Notes: generated from the letters alone by a model not told the origin. Numbered from the stretch's first letter, positions 1 through 8,882 are shown. The stretch is 61,292 bases of DNA from Sphingobacterium sp. UBA5670 (GCF_002420705.1 NZ_DIIM01000030.1:15260-76551), one strand, 5' to 3'. Made by a program: numbers and translations.

Positions 1-116
1 TTTTTTGTTTTATTACTATTCAAGGAATCCTAAAGCCCATGATTTTCTTATAAATCCCGGGTAAAAGCGAGCGATTTTACCTGTATGGCTTTTGTTTATT
101 TGATGTGAATTGTTAC

Positions 117-1253
117 TTATTTGATATATGTATTATACAACGCTCTTATACAGTCCTTAAGCAAAGGGTTGAAGTTATCGCTATCAGGAATATTGCAGCC
201 ATTTGTGATGACAATAAAGCCATATTTCTTCGCAGGATTGAAAAACATGGCGCTATAAAGTCCGTAGGCCGAGCCTGTATGTCCTGTCAACGTAATTCCC
301 GGAACAATTTTAGAGTTGTTCATAATGGCCAATCCATAGCCAGATTCCTTATTTATGGCTGTCTGCATTATCTTCGCATACTTTTTACTGATGATGTTTC
401 TTCCCTGACTATGACCGTAATTCATATGCATCATCATATATCTAGCTAAATCCAAGGCAGATATTTTCATCCCGCCTGTTGGGGAAAGTGTAGGCGTGGT
501 GTAGCCCAAAATATATTGATTAAGTTCTTCCCTCCGTGGATTATACGCACTAGGTTCTTCATGCGGAGTTCCCTTTCCGTCAAAGGAATATAAAGGAACA
601 AATCTCCTTTGGTCCAAAGAGTCTATGCAATAACCGCCATATAGATTGAGCGGTTTGAGGATATGGGTAACAATATAGCTATCTACCCGTTTATTGGTTA
701 GTTTCTCGAGAACTGCGCCTGCCATATTAAAATTGAGATTGCAATACTGGTATTGTGTACCTGGTTCATAGGGATTGTACGAATCTTTCCAGTTTGGGTT
801 TTTGGTCGGGTTAATAACATCAAGATTAAAATAACCGTTTTTATCGTTGATACTGGAGGTATGAGAAAGGACCATCCGAAGTGTGATTTTTTTGTCTGGG
901 AAATTGGGATTTCTGATTGGAAACCCAATCAGATCACTAAAGTCGTCGTCCAGCTCGCACCGCCCATCTGCTATTAATTGCATAAATGATGTTGCGGTGA
1001 ATGACTTTGAAATTGAAGCGATTCTAAAGAGATCATTTTCCCCAAGAGCCGTTTTTGCTTCCAAATTTTTGTAACCGTAATTTTTGTGGAACGCAATCTC
1101 GTTGTTTTTAACTACGACAACGCTAAGCCCAATTGCATCATACCGCTGCATAATTTCTGTTAAATCATGGTCGATTGGTGTATGCTGTCCAAACAAGTTG
1201 CTGGGAAAAAACAAGAAAATCAGGGAAAAGAGTAGGAGAGGATGCTTTCTCAT
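117..1253 (-). CDS. Secreted serine hydrolase of the beta-lactamase / PBP4* (class C) family
   Basis: This 378-residue protein starts with a hydrophobic export signal (about residues 1-22). It then shows the three marks of the serine beta-lactamase/DD-peptidase fold: S-x-x-K as SISK (residues 80-83, Ser80 the likely nucleophile), Y-x-N as YCN (170-172), and an HTG box in a GHTGSAYG stretch near residue 325. Length and motif spacing fit the AmpC-like esterase/D-aminopeptidase group (Pfam Beta-lactamase), most members of which are not resistance enzymes. It probably acts in the periplasm on a peptide, ester or peptidoglycan fragment. The substrate cannot be told. The gene is divergent from the TonB receptor and has no partner in the window. 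The ATG at 1253 leads directly into a good signal peptide. Confidence 0.88.
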   Translation of the reverse strand: MRKHPLLLFSLIFLFFPSNLFGQHTPIDHDLTEIMQRYDAIGLSVVVVKNNEIAFHKNYGYKNLEAKTALGENDLFRIASISKSFTATSFMQLIADGRCELDDDFSDLIGFPIRNPNFPDKKITLRMVLSHTSSINDKNGYFNLDVINPTKNPNWKDSYNPYEPGTQYQYCNLNFNMAGAVLEKLTNKRVDSYIVTHILKPLNLYGGYCIDSLDQRRFVPLYSFDGKGTPHEEPSAYNPRREELNQYILGYTTPTLSPTGGMKISALDLARYMMMHMNYGHSQGRNIISKKYAKIMQTAINKESGYGLAIMNNSKIVPGITLTGHTGSAYGLYSAMFFNPAKKYGFIVITNGCNIPDSDNFNPLLKDCIRALYNTYIK

Positions 1254-1385
1254 AGAATCGATAAGTTGGAGTGTTAGTTATGGTATAAATGTAAGAAATC
1301 TACGCGATTAATTGGAATAAGCCCCTTATTAACTTATCCCCAGTATAAAGCTATGATACCGAGTTATCTAGGTGAAAGCTATTTT

Positions 1386-1406
1386 TATTTAAAACTATTC
1401 TAAACA
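1386..1406. promoter_or_regulatory. Candidate Fur-like operator before the siderophore receptor
   Basis: A 21-bp AT-rich imperfect palindrome, TATTTAAAAC-T-ATTCTAAACA, lies 14 bp upstream of the -7 element of the TonB receptor, so a bound repressor would block the -33 region. Seven of ten arm positions are symmetric. It resembles Fur boxes in general form (AT-rich inverted repeat with an odd centre). The assignment is an inference that leans on the iron-receptor type of the downstream gene. Confidence 0.35.
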
Positions 1407-1420
1407 ATAAAATATTATTG

Positions 1421-1428
1421 TATGTTTG
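1421..1428 (+). promoter_or_regulatory. -7 promoter element TATGTTTG of the TonB receptor gene
   Basis: TATGTTTG matches the Bacteroidota -7 consensus TAnnTTTG exactly. The ATG inside this element (1422) is in frame with the receptor but would then be part of the promoter, which supports translation starting at the next ATG (1467), where a signal peptide begins. No clear -33 TTG is seen at the usual spacing. Confidence 0.5.
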
Positions 1429-1466
1429 CGCCGACAAATAATTTTTACAACTCACAATTTATTAAC

Positions 1467-3983
1467 ATGAAAAGATCTTTTCTAGGACTTGTTTTAAGTC
1501 TAGGATTGGTAGGAGCAATTCATTTGGATGCATCGGCACAAAGTAAGGGGATACATGGCCGAGTTAAAACCAAAGATGGTGTACCAATTGAATCGGCGAC
1601 GGTAACGATAGTTTCTTTAGGCAGGTCGACTTCGACTTCCGGCGATGGAAGCTTTCATTTTTCTAATCTCCCAGATGGAACCTATACTATTCGGATCAAA
1701 AGTATCGGAAATGGTGCTGAGGAGCGTACTATTGAGGTTAAAAATGGAAAGGCGACAGCTATTAATGTTGCTTTGAATATCTCTGAATCTCAATTGGAGC
1801 AAGTGGAAGTTGTGGGCTACAATTCGCATAACAGTAAAACCGTTAATGTCGGTAAGGCAGGGATTATTGATAGGGATCTGCCTCAGAGCGTACAAATTAT
1901 AAATGAACAGGTGATTTCTGATCAACAGGTCAATCGCTTAAGTGATGCGCTTAAAAATGCAAATGGTGTCGCCATGGGGGCGAATAGAGGCGGTGTAAAT
2001 GAAAACTTCTACGCGAGAGGATATAGTTTAGGAGGAAATAATATATTTAAGAATGGTGCACGAACCAACAATGGTGGTTCGATAGAGGCAAGTACTTTGG
2101 AGTCTGTGGAGATTCTAAAAGGTAGCTCGGCCTTGTTGTATGGAGGAGTATCCGGGGGTGCTGTTGTCAATTTAGTTACAAAAAAGCCGAAGTTTTATTA
2201 TGGGGGGGAAGCTTCGATGCGTGTTGGAAGTTACGACTTTTATAAACCAACCGTAGATGTATATGGACCTATCTCCAATAAGGTTGCTTTCCGGGTTATC
2301 GGAACTTATGAAAAAGCGGGGAGCTTTAGGGATCAGGTCAAGTCAAAACGAACTTATGTAAATCCTTCTGTTCTATATAAAATATCGGATAAAACAGAAC
2401 TCAACTTTACATTCGATTACTTAAAAAGTGATTTTACGCCCGACTTTGGAATGGGAACCGTGGATGGAAAGTTGAATAATGAAGTTGGAAGAAACACTTT
2501 TATGAATGTGCCTTTTGCTTTCAACAGGACAAACACTTCAAACGGACAGATCAATTTGAATCATAAGTTTAATGAGTCATGGAATCTTAATGCAATAGCA
2601 AGCTACCAAACATACGATCGAGATTATTATGGATCAGATCGGATTCAAGCGAATAAAAATGGAATTGCTCCGCGGAGTTTGACCAGATCCAAATCAAATG
2701 AGTTTACAGCCAATCAGCAATTGAATCTAACAGGAACTGTGAAAACAGGATCGATCAAGCATAAGATCTTGGTAGGAGCAGATGCCGATCAATCGCATGC
2801 AAACGCGTATGCCTATAAAATCGATGCATCTAAAAATGTGGGCGGTGCATACGATTCTATTTACGTCTTTAATCCCTCGCAAACTGCGCAGCATTTGGCT
2901 TCGGGAAAGGGACTTCGGACAGATATGCCACAAGCGGATTTATTGACCAAAACAACGACGGATATTTACCGTTATGGTGTTTTTTTTCAGGATTTAATTG
3001 AAGTTACCGAAAAGTTTAAAGTATTGGCTGGTATTCGTTATAGCTATCAACGTACACCGAATTCGGAAAAATATACCTATGCGACAAATCTATCGGAAGA
3101 AATCATAAATTTAGATGGTCAAAAAAATCCGATCGGAGCTAAGGTGGATAAAGCATGGTCACCGAAATTTGGATTAATTTATCAGCCGATTCCTTCTTCA
3201 AGTGTCTATGTTACTTATGCAAATAACTTTACATCGAATTCCGGATACGATGTGAATTATCAACCATTGGCTCCCTCCATCATCGATCAGTATGAAGCAG
3301 GTGTGAAAAATGACTTTTTCAATGGTCGTTTATCGGCAAATGTCGCTTGGTATAGAATCAACAATAATAAATTTGCGCAGCAATTATTGGTATTGCCTGA
3401 TGGTACAAATAATAGCGATACAAATATGAAGGAATTTTCCGGAAAGACGGCCTCCAGTGGTTTGGAAGTAGATGTTACCGGAACCTTGTTGCCAGGATTA
3501 AATGTTATTGCTGGTTATTCGTACAATTATATGCGCTATACTGAGACCAATCCGATTTCAAGTTATACTACCATAGTTGATGGTAAGGAAAAAGTGACAG
3601 AGATCTCAGGAAGCGAAGAAAATGTACGTTTGGTAGGAACAACGGCGCATACCGCTAATGGAACTGTATTTTATACTATTCAAAATGGACCAGTCAAAGG
3701 ATTGAAATTAGGTTTCTCTGCATTTTATACTGGCCGTCGTAATGCCGGTTGGAATAACAGTAAGATTAATGTTCGTGACGGCCTAAATCGTTTGATTTCA
3801 GTTAGTCCATTTACAACAATAGATTTTTCCGTTGGCTATGCTTACAAAAACTGGAGTATCCTGGGTAAGCTATCTAATATTACCAATGCGTTCAACTACT
3901 ATATTCATGAAAACTATAGTGTGAACCCGATTCCCCCACGTAGTTTTATGGCAACATTAGCCTATAAATTCGAGAAGAGGTAA
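1467..3983 (+). CDS. TonB-dependent siderophore-type outer-membrane receptor
   Basis: From the ATG at 1467 this is an 838-residue protein with a clear signal peptide (MKRSFLGLVLSLGLVGA, cleaved near ASAQ). Next comes a carboxypeptidase-regulatory-like beta-sandwich (about 28-105, starting GIHGRVKTKDGVPI), then a plug domain with the DLPQSVQIINEQVI segment typical of TonB siderophore receptors (TIGR01783-like). A 22-stranded barrel ends in an aromatic-rich last strand. It should take up an Fe(III)-siderophore using TonB-ExbBD energy. The ligand is not predictable. An in-frame ATG at 1422 would add 15 residues that ruin the signal peptide and overlap the promoter. No siderophore-processing genes sit next to it. 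A terminator follows at 4002-4038, so it is probably monocistronic. Confidence 0.93.
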   Translation: MKRSFLGLVLSLGLVGAIHLDASAQSKGIHGRVKTKDGVPIESATVTIVSLGRSTSTSGDGSFHFSNLPDGTYTIRIKSIGNGAEERTIEVKNGKATAINVALNISESQLEQVEVVGYNSHNSKTVNVGKAGIIDRDLPQSVQIINEQVISDQQVNRLSDALKNANGVAMGANRGGVNENFYARGYSLGGNNIFKNGARTNNGGSIEASTLESVEILKGSSALLYGGVSGGAVVNLVTKKPKFYYGGEASMRVGSYDFYKPTVDVYGPISNKVAFRVIGTYEKAGSFRDQVKSKRTYVNPSVLYKISDKTELNFTFDYLKSDFTPDFGMGTVDGKLNNEVGRNTFMNVPFAFNRTNTSNGQINLNHKFNESWNLNAIASYQTYDRDYYGSDRIQANKNGIAPRSLTRSKSNEFTANQQLNLTGTVKTGSIKHKILVGADADQSHANAYAYKIDASKNVGGAYDSIYVFNPSQTAQHLASGKGLRTDMPQADLLTKTTTDIYRYGVFFQDLIEVTEKFKVLAGIRYSYQRTPNSEKYTYATNLSEEIINLDGQKNPIGAKVDKAWSPKFGLIYQPIPSSSVYVTYANNFTSNSGYDVNYQPLAPSIIDQYEAGVKNDFFNGRLSANVAWYRINNNKFAQQLLVLPDGTNNSDTNMKEFSGKTASSGLEVDVTGTLLPGLNVIAGYSYNYMRYTETNPISSYTTIVDGKEKVTEISGSEENVRLVGTTAHTANGTVFYTIQNGPVKGLKLGFSAFYTGRRNAGWNNSKINVRDGLNRLISVSPFTTIDFSVGYAYKNWSILGKLSNITNAFNYYIHENYSVNPIPPRSFMATLAYKFEKR

Positions 3984-4001
3984 GACTACTCTCCAATATA
4001 T

Positions 4002-4038
4002 AAAAAAACGGAGCCCGCATGCTGTGGACTTCGTTTTT
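4002..4038. terminator. Bidirectional intrinsic terminator between the TonB receptor and lysR-type gene
   Basis: An A-run, a stem (AAAAAACGGAG... pairing with ...CTTCGTTTTTT, one mismatch and one G-T pair) and a T-run lie between two converging genes, so the hairpin can serve both strands. Confidence 0.8.
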
Positions 4039-4067
4039 TTATGTTGACAAGCTCGATAGATATATTT

Positions 4068-4949
4068 TTAGGAGGCATTGAAATTGAGGTACTCTCTTTG
4101 AATACATTCCATAAATTCTCCTAAAGCGCTGTTTTTGCTTTTTATATTGGAAACGAGGATAACTTCTGTTTTACTGTCCACATCTTCAAGTTTCCTGACT
4201 TTTAATTTTAAGTGCGGATATTGTTTGATGGTGGATGCGGGCACTACTGCAAGCCCTAATTCTTGCGATACCAATTCGAGAATGGAAGACATCGAATTGC
4301 TCTGATGGACAAATTTGGGTTCGAATCCCATACGGTTACAGGTATTGATAACTAGGCGATGATATTCGGAAGCGTATTTCTGATTGAAAGAAATAAAACT
4401 TTCATTAAAGAAGTTGATTGCATTGAAGTCAACCTGTGCATGTCCTACAATCACCATAGGGTCTTCGAAAAGTAAGGTTGTCAGCAATTCACTCGAATAA
4501 ATTGGAGCACGCATGATACCCAGATCCAATTTTCCATTTTCCAAAGCCAGCTTTTGTTTCTGTGTCGAAGTTTCAAAAAGGCTAACCCGTAGGTATGGAA
4601 ACTTTTGTTGAATCTGCTTCAATACCGTAGCAAGCATCTTTTTGGGCGTTGAACTGATATAGCCCAATTTGAATTCTCCAGAGATATTGTTGTGAATCTG
4701 CTTAGTGATTGTTTTGCTATGCTCGATATTCTGCAAGATCTCAGCAACCTCTTCCAAAAAGTATTTACCAGCTTCCGTTAATTCGACTCGTTTGTTTGTG
4801 CGAAAGAAAAGAATGACGCCTAATTCGTCCTCTAAATCTTTAATCTGCCGGCTTAATGGCGGCTGAGACATAAATAAGCGTTCTGCTGCTCTGCCAAAAT
4901 GAAGTTCTTCGGCTACTGTTTTGAAATAAATAAGATGTCGGATTTCCAT
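4068..4949 (-). CDS. LysR-family transcriptional regulator
   Basis: This is a 293-residue LTTR. The N-terminal winged HTH (residues 1-60) is textbook: MEIRHLIYFKTVAEELHFG, then RAAERLFMSQPPLSRQIKDL, then LGVILFFRTNKRVELTEAG. It is followed by a periplasmic-binding-protein-like effector domain (about 88-290). The ATG at 4949 is chosen because it gives the normal LysR beginning. A TTG 30 bases upstream would add ten unusual residues. It is transcribed divergently from the methyltransferase at 5121 with a 171-bp AT-rich gap, the usual arrangement for a LysR regulator and its target. That target relationship is an inference, and the inducer is unknown. Confidence 0.92.
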   Translation of the reverse strand: MEIRHLIYFKTVAEELHFGRAAERLFMSQPPLSRQIKDLEDELGVILFFRTNKRVELTEAGKYFLEEVAEILQNIEHSKTITKQIHNNISGEFKLGYISSTPKKMLATVLKQIQQKFPYLRVSLFETSTQKQKLALENGKLDLGIMRAPIYSSELLTTLLFEDPMVIVGHAQVDFNAINFFNESFISFNQKYASEYHRLVINTCNRMGFEPKFVHQSNSMSSILELVSQELGLAVVPASTIKQYPHLKLKVRKLEDVDSKTEVILVSNIKSKNSALGEFMECIQREYLNFNAS

Positions 4950-5120
4950 CGATACTTTTTTGGTATGAATTGATGACAAAATAAATATTTTTAATGAATT
5001 CTAGTTAGTCCTACCTTTAAATTATTAAAAATTAGTGGATGAAATACTTTTGATCGGTGAATATAAAAAGCTGATGAATGGATAATTCATTTGAACTTCA
5101 AACAACAAATAAATTTAAAG

Positions 5121-5834
5121 ATGAACAAAGCGACACTACAGGAAATTGAAACGCGGTTTGACAATGACGTGGAACGGTTTTCAAATTTAGAAACAGGCCA
5201 AGCTACGACCTTGGATGCGGTCTGGAATATGGAACTGATCACAGATGCCATTTCTAGTCTTTATCCCGATGCAAAACATATTCTGGATATCGGATGCGGA
5301 GCAGGAAATTACGATGTAAAGCTTCTGCAAAAATTGCATTCTAATCCAAATGTTAGTTTAGTGGATTTAAGTCAGCCTATGTTGAATAGAGCAAAAGAAC
5401 GCGTGGGAGCATTGACTAATGGTCAAATTCATTTAATAAAAGGGGACTTCAGGGAAGCCGCTTTGGAGGAAAACCAATTTGATGTTGTTATCGCAACGTC
5501 AGTTTTACATCATCTGCGAGACGATGAAGATTGGGAAAATACCTTTAAGAAGTTATTCCGATTATTGCGAACTGGAGGAAGCTTATGGATCTTTGATTTA
5601 ATTGAGCAAAATAATGAACATCTTCAGAAGTTAATCTTTAAGGAAAAATATGGGGAATATTTATCGAAGCTGCGGGATGAAGAATATCGTGATCATGTTT
5701 TTGACTATATCGAACATGAAGATACCCCGAGATCCCTGATCTATCAACTCAATTTATTAACACAGGTAGGCTTCAAAAATATTGATGTTTTACACAAAAA
5801 TCTATGTTTTGCGTCCTTTATGGCATTTAAGTGA
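5121..5834 (+). CDS. Class I SAM-dependent methyltransferase
   Basis: This 237-residue protein has SAM-binding motif I as ILDIGCGAGNY (about residues 52-62), the acidic end of strand 2 in VSLVDLSQPML, a motif IV region DVVIATSVLHHL, and the LLRTGGSLWIFDLI strand typical of post-I motifs. The substrate is unknown. The ATG at 5121 follows a weak AAAG. The upstream in-frame TTG at 5091 is not needed. It lies head to head with the LysR gene, so it may be that regulator's target. About 400 bp without a called gene follow; they hold the small transcript described at 5971-6146. Confidence 0.85.
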   Translation: MNKATLQEIETRFDNDVERFSNLETGQATTLDAVWNMELITDAISSLYPDAKHILDIGCGAGNYDVKLLQKLHSNPNVSLVDLSQPMLNRAKERVGALTNGQIHLIKGDFREAALEENQFDVVIATSVLHHLRDDEDWENTFKKLFRLLRTGGSLWIFDLIEQNNEHLQKLIFKEKYGEYLSKLRDEEYRDHVFDYIEHEDTPRSLIYQLNLLTQVGFKNIDVLHKNLCFASFMAFK

Positions 5835-5970
5835 TTTTTTTAAATGTAGATTGATACAGATGTGCTTTCAAAAACTATCTGAGCCATGTTGAAAAAAAAT
5901 ATTTTAAAGTATTTTTTGTAACACATGCTGTTAATAGCGGGCTTAAATGCATTAAATGGGAGTAAAACAA

Positions 5971-5995
5971 ATAAGGCGATACGGGGAGTATCGCC
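5971..5995 (-). terminator. Intrinsic terminator of a small minus-strand transcript
   Basis: A perfect 8-bp stem, GGCGATAC / GTATCGCC (5975-5982 with 5988-5995), has a five-base loop. On the minus strand it is followed by TTATTTGTTTT, a T-rich run. No annotated gene on that strand ends here, which points to the short unit below. Confidence 0.6.
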
Positions 5996-6038
5996 ATAAA
6001 ATCACACTAACTATTAAAAAACCTATAGGACTAGGAAT

Positions 6039-6098
6039 TTACAAATTCAATAAACCAATGTCTTTCTCATCCCACGCTCTTCTACCTTTATTCCTCAT
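6039..6098 (-). CDS. Putative 19-residue small ORF (or the body of a small RNA)
   Basis: The frame encodes MRNKGRRAWDEKDIGLLNL and stops with TAA. It is bracketed by a promoter-like sequence (6113-6146) about 8-10 bases upstream of the likely transcription start and by an intrinsic terminator at 5971-5995, so the unit would make an RNA of about 130 bases. The peptide is basic at the N-terminus, and its R-R-x-W-x-E/D-x-D-x-x-L-L pattern recalls the first helix of Myb/GcrA-like DNA-binding domains. At 19 residues that is only a resemblance. The short 5' leader and lack of a clear ribosome site make a non-coding RNA equally possible. The function is unknown. Confidence 0.35.
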   Translation of the reverse strand: MRNKGRRAWDEKDIGLLNL

Positions 6099-6112
6099 CA
6101 CATGCGAGGTAT

Positions 6113-6146
6113 CAAATAAATAATAAAATGTAATTATTAAGGTCAA
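6113..6146 (-). promoter_or_regulatory. Promoter for the small transcript at 5.97-6.1 kb
   Basis: On the minus strand TTGAC, 21 bases, then TTTATTTG. This is close to the Bacteroidota -33 TTG / -7 TAnnTTTG pattern (one mismatch in the -7). It points at the small ORF and away from the Nudix gene, whose 3' end lies upstream. Confidence 0.45.
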
Positions 6147-6242
6147 TACTTTAAAAAAAACAAGTATTTCCATTGGTTTACGTAAAGATATGTCTTTATT
6201 TTTAAAATACAAATAAAAATGGTGAAAATCGAAAAATTATTA

Positions 6243-6698
6243 TTATTTGATGGTTTTTAAGAATTCTTCCCAAGCGATTTGATCTGTTTTGAAGGTCAAA
6301 TCTTCCGTTAAAACAGATGCTATTGGCACCCATCGAAAAGATTGAAGTTTATTATCTTCGGTCCTTTGCTCCGGATCGAAATTAAAAGCGGTGTTTGTTG
6401 TTCTGATTTGAATAGGAGAGGTATTCTCTACCTGGTAGTAAATCGATATGATTTGGCTATCATTAAAGCTTGATTTCTCATAAAAGTCTGTCGTGTAAAT
6501 ATGTTTAACAATAGCAATGTCAAAATCACACTCTTCCTGATACTCGCGGATCAAAGCATCCAATAAGCCTTCTCCGTATTCTAAGCCTCCACCAGGGAAT
6601 TTGGTAAATGAAACATTTTCCGTTCTTTCGTCACTGATCAATACCTCTTGTTTTTCATTGATCAATATTCCGTATACTCTTACGTTAAATGGAAACAT
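6243..6698 (-). CDS. Nudix hydrolase (MutT-like)
   Basis: This 151-residue protein has a good Nudix box, G-x5-E-x7-RE-x2-EE: GGLEYGEGLLDALIREYQEE (about residues 37-56). Only the last Gly of the consensus is replaced (CDF). Such enzymes hydrolyse nucleoside diphosphates linked to another moiety, with Mg2+ bound by the box glutamates. The substrate cannot be deduced. It is the last of three minus-strand genes after the DEAD-box helicase and the hypothetical gene (39-bp and 52-bp gaps), so co-transcription is likely. The cytosolic location follows from the absence of a signal. Confidence 0.9.
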   Translation of the reverse strand: MFPFNVRVYGILINEKQEVLISDERTENVSFTKFPGGGLEYGEGLLDALIREYQEECDFDIAIVKHIYTTDFYEKSSFNDSQIISIYYQVENTSPIQIRTTNTAFNFDPEQRTEDNKLQSFRWVPIASVLTEDLTFKTDQIAWEEFLKTIK

Positions 6699-6737
6699 GA
6701 GTTAATTATGTGTTTGTATATATATATAGTTTTTTAT

Positions 6738-7484
6738 TTACAGTGGCATAAAACCATTGTCTACCGCAAATTCATCCAATCCTATATAGGAATAATGTCT
6801 GGGAAGAAACCAGCCTATAGCCTCCATGATATTTGTAAATTCCTTTTCTGTCCGGAATTGATTTGCCACAATATTGAAGGCTAAATCTTGTGAAGCATTT
6901 TCTTCATCTTTATAATTACGGGCCAGGAGCATAACCTTCGCATTCTTTACACCATAATAATCCAAAAACTCACGTAATTGCGTGCGTACTGCTTGCGGTA
7001 GAATGGTCTCGGCGGGTTGCCCAACCAATATTTCTTCATCTTTGCCGATAATAGTCTGTTCATTTTTCTTTGTAAAGATGCTATCGTCGGTATAGAATTC
7101 TCCGTTTAGAAAGTAGTTGACTAAGTCACCGTAGGTAAATACCCAATCCGGATTTTCGTTTTGTGTGTTGATGGCGATACCAAAACCTTTTGGTAATACA
7201 AAATCCTTTAAGCGATTTTTAATGACAAATGCTTGGAAGTTCTGGTCTTTCGGAACACTTTCGAGTTGAAAATACGGGAATCCATCCGGGCCAACAACAA
7301 CTTCTGTCTCGGCTAATTTTAGTGTACATTCAGCAATATTAGCTAGAAATATATCACGCCACTGCTCATCCCTTTCTTCAAAAGGAATCTCCATCAGGCT
7401 ATTGACTATAATCGTTTTTTCCAGGTCTCCTAACCGGTTATCATTTGCGTTATTGCTATCATCAAATAAATGTATTGTATTCAT
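6738..7484 (-). CDS. Conserved hypothetical protein
   Basis: This is a soluble acidic protein of 248 residues with no signal peptide or membrane segment. I do not recognise a named domain. It contains many acidic and aromatic residues and a central stretch (VGQPAETILPQAVRTQLREF, about 156-175) that looks like a helix following a loop. The ATG at 7484 is the only sensible start. It sits between the Nudix and DEAD-box genes with short gaps, so it is probably expressed with them. Codon use and composition look like the neighbours'. Confidence 0.75.
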   Translation of the reverse strand: MNTIHLFDDSNNANDNRLGDLEKTIIVNSLMEIPFEERDEQWRDIFLANIAECTLKLAETEVVVGPDGFPYFQLESVPKDQNFQAFVIKNRLKDFVLPKGFGIAINTQNENPDWVFTYGDLVNYFLNGEFYTDDSIFTKKNEQTIIGKDEEILVGQPAETILPQAVRTQLREFLDYYGVKNAKVMLLARNYKDEENASQDLAFNIVANQFRTEKEFTNIMEAIGWFLPRHYSYIGLDEFAVDNGFMPL

Positions 7485-7536
7485 CTCGGATTGTGATTTT
7501 ATGATTTGCTGGTAAAAGTAAAAGAATATTTATTAA

Positions 7537-8727
7537 TTAACGACGTTTTCTAGATTTTGAAGAACCTTTTCGTGCACTGGTTTGACTACTGGAGAGCATT
7601 TTCTCCCAGCTGAGCAAGTAAGGGTGCTGATCATCAATTCTAATTTGCCGCTTTAAGGATAGCTGCAATTTGATCCACTTTTCATTGTCCTCCGCATCGC
7701 AAAAAGTGAAGGCTTTTCCGTCAGCCTCAGAACGGCCTGTCCGACCAATGCGGTGAGTATATAGTTCGGGTGAATCTGGAACTTCATAGTTGATGATTGC
7801 CTCCAGTTCTGGAAAATCTACTCCACGCGCCAAGAGGTCTGTAGCAATCAAAACACGTATTTCTTTCTGTCTAAACTTAGCAATGATCTCTTCTCGTTTT
7901 TGTTGTGATTTATCGCCATATAAAGCTGAACAAGAAATGCCATTTCGGTTTAAATCTGTTTCGATCCGTTCGACGGCATGGACAGTTCGTGTGAAAACGA
8001 TCGCCTGCCCTGAAATTCGGTTTTCAAGGAGATGGCGCAATAAGCTCTTTTTATCATTTTTATCTACATATAACACAAACTCCTCTATCTGGCCTTTTTT
8101 TACGGTTTCATCAATGATGATCTCGACAGGGTTATTTAACTTTTTTCGAACAAATTTTTCGATTTCAACGGTTTTTGTTGCCGAACTAAAAATAGACTGT
8201 CTTTCGGCTGGCAGTTTATTGATGATTTTATTAATATCCGCAGCAAAACCAAGGTCGAGCAATTGATCAAATTCATCGATCACCAATGTATCTATCGTCT
8301 TTAAATTAATAATCCCCTGATCAATAAAATCTAGCAAACGTCCCGGAGTAGCAAGGATCATGTGTGCTTCCGGATAAACATCCAATTGACTTTCATAAGT
8401 TCCGCCGCCATAAAAGCTGGCTATGATCAAATCCATTCCGTCGATAAGATTCGTTATGCGCTGTTGTGTTTGAATACAAAGTTCCCGTGTCGGGAGCAGT
8501 ATAAGGATTGATAGACGGCTGGTGGTAACTTTAGTTTTTAAACGCTGAATAATCGGAATGGCAAAAGCTTCTGTTTTTCCCGTTCCGGTGGGGGCAATCG
8601 CTAAACAATCTTTGCCCTCTAAAATGGCAGGGATAGCTCTTTCTTGAACAGGTGTAAGCGAAGAAAGCTTTTGTTTTTCAAGATTAGCGGTAAGGAGTTT
8701 ATCGAGTTTTAGTGCTGAAAAATTCAA
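7537..8727 (-). CDS. DEAD-box family ATP-dependent RNA helicase (RhlE-like)
   Basis: The helicase core of about 396 residues has all the motifs in order: Q motif (LTPVQERAIP), Walker A APTGTGKT, PTRELCIQ, motif II as DEFD in VIDEFDQLLDLGF (instead of DEAD), SAT, ATDLLARGVDF and HRIGRTGR. A short basic tail (SARKGSSKSRKRR) would help RNA binding. The DEFD variant keeps the two acids needed for Mg-ATP. The start is uncertain: there is no ATG near the N-terminus. TTG at 8727 (LNFSALKLDKLL) gives the usual beginning, and another in-frame TTG lies at 8748. Roles in the family are ribosome assembly and RNA decay. It is probably the first gene of the helicase - hypothetical - Nudix run. Confidence 0.9.
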   Translation of the reverse strand: MNFSALKLDKLLTANLEKQKLSSLTPVQERAIPAILEGKDCLAIAPTGTGKTEAFAIPIIQRLKTKVTTSRLSILILLPTRELCIQTQQRITNLIDGMDLIIASFYGGGTYESQLDVYPEAHMILATPGRLLDFIDQGIINLKTIDTLVIDEFDQLLDLGFAADINKIINKLPAERQSIFSSATKTVEIEKFVRKKLNNPVEIIIDETVKKGQIEEFVLYVDKNDKKSLLRHLLENRISGQAIVFTRTVHAVERIETDLNRNGISCSALYGDKSQQKREEIIAKFRQKEIRVLIATDLLARGVDFPELEAIINYEVPDSPELYTHRIGRTGRSEADGKAFTFCDAEDNEKWIKLQLSLKRQIRIDDQHPYLLSWEKMLSSSQTSARKGSSKSRKRR

Positions 8728-8882
8728 AATAATGAATATAAAACCCAAAAGTAAAAATTAAAAAGGACAAAGCAGGTTTTACCTAGCTATGGGTATCAAA
8801 AAATCGATAAAAATTAGGATTTTTTATCAAAAAGTACTAATTTGAAAAATTAGAATATTCTATTTTAAATATGAACTACAGA

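Noticed and set aside
105..449. 114-codon plus-strand frame at the left edge
   Set aside because: It is antisense to the serine hydrolase, whose motifs are intact, and has no recognisable domain.
1422..1466. 15-codon N-terminal extension of the siderophore receptor
   Set aside because: It overlaps the TATGTTTG promoter element and hides the signal peptide. The start was moved to 1467.
6053..6121. 21-codon plus-strand frame opposite the small ORF
   Set aside because: It lacks a promoter and a terminator in its own direction. The minus-strand unit has both.
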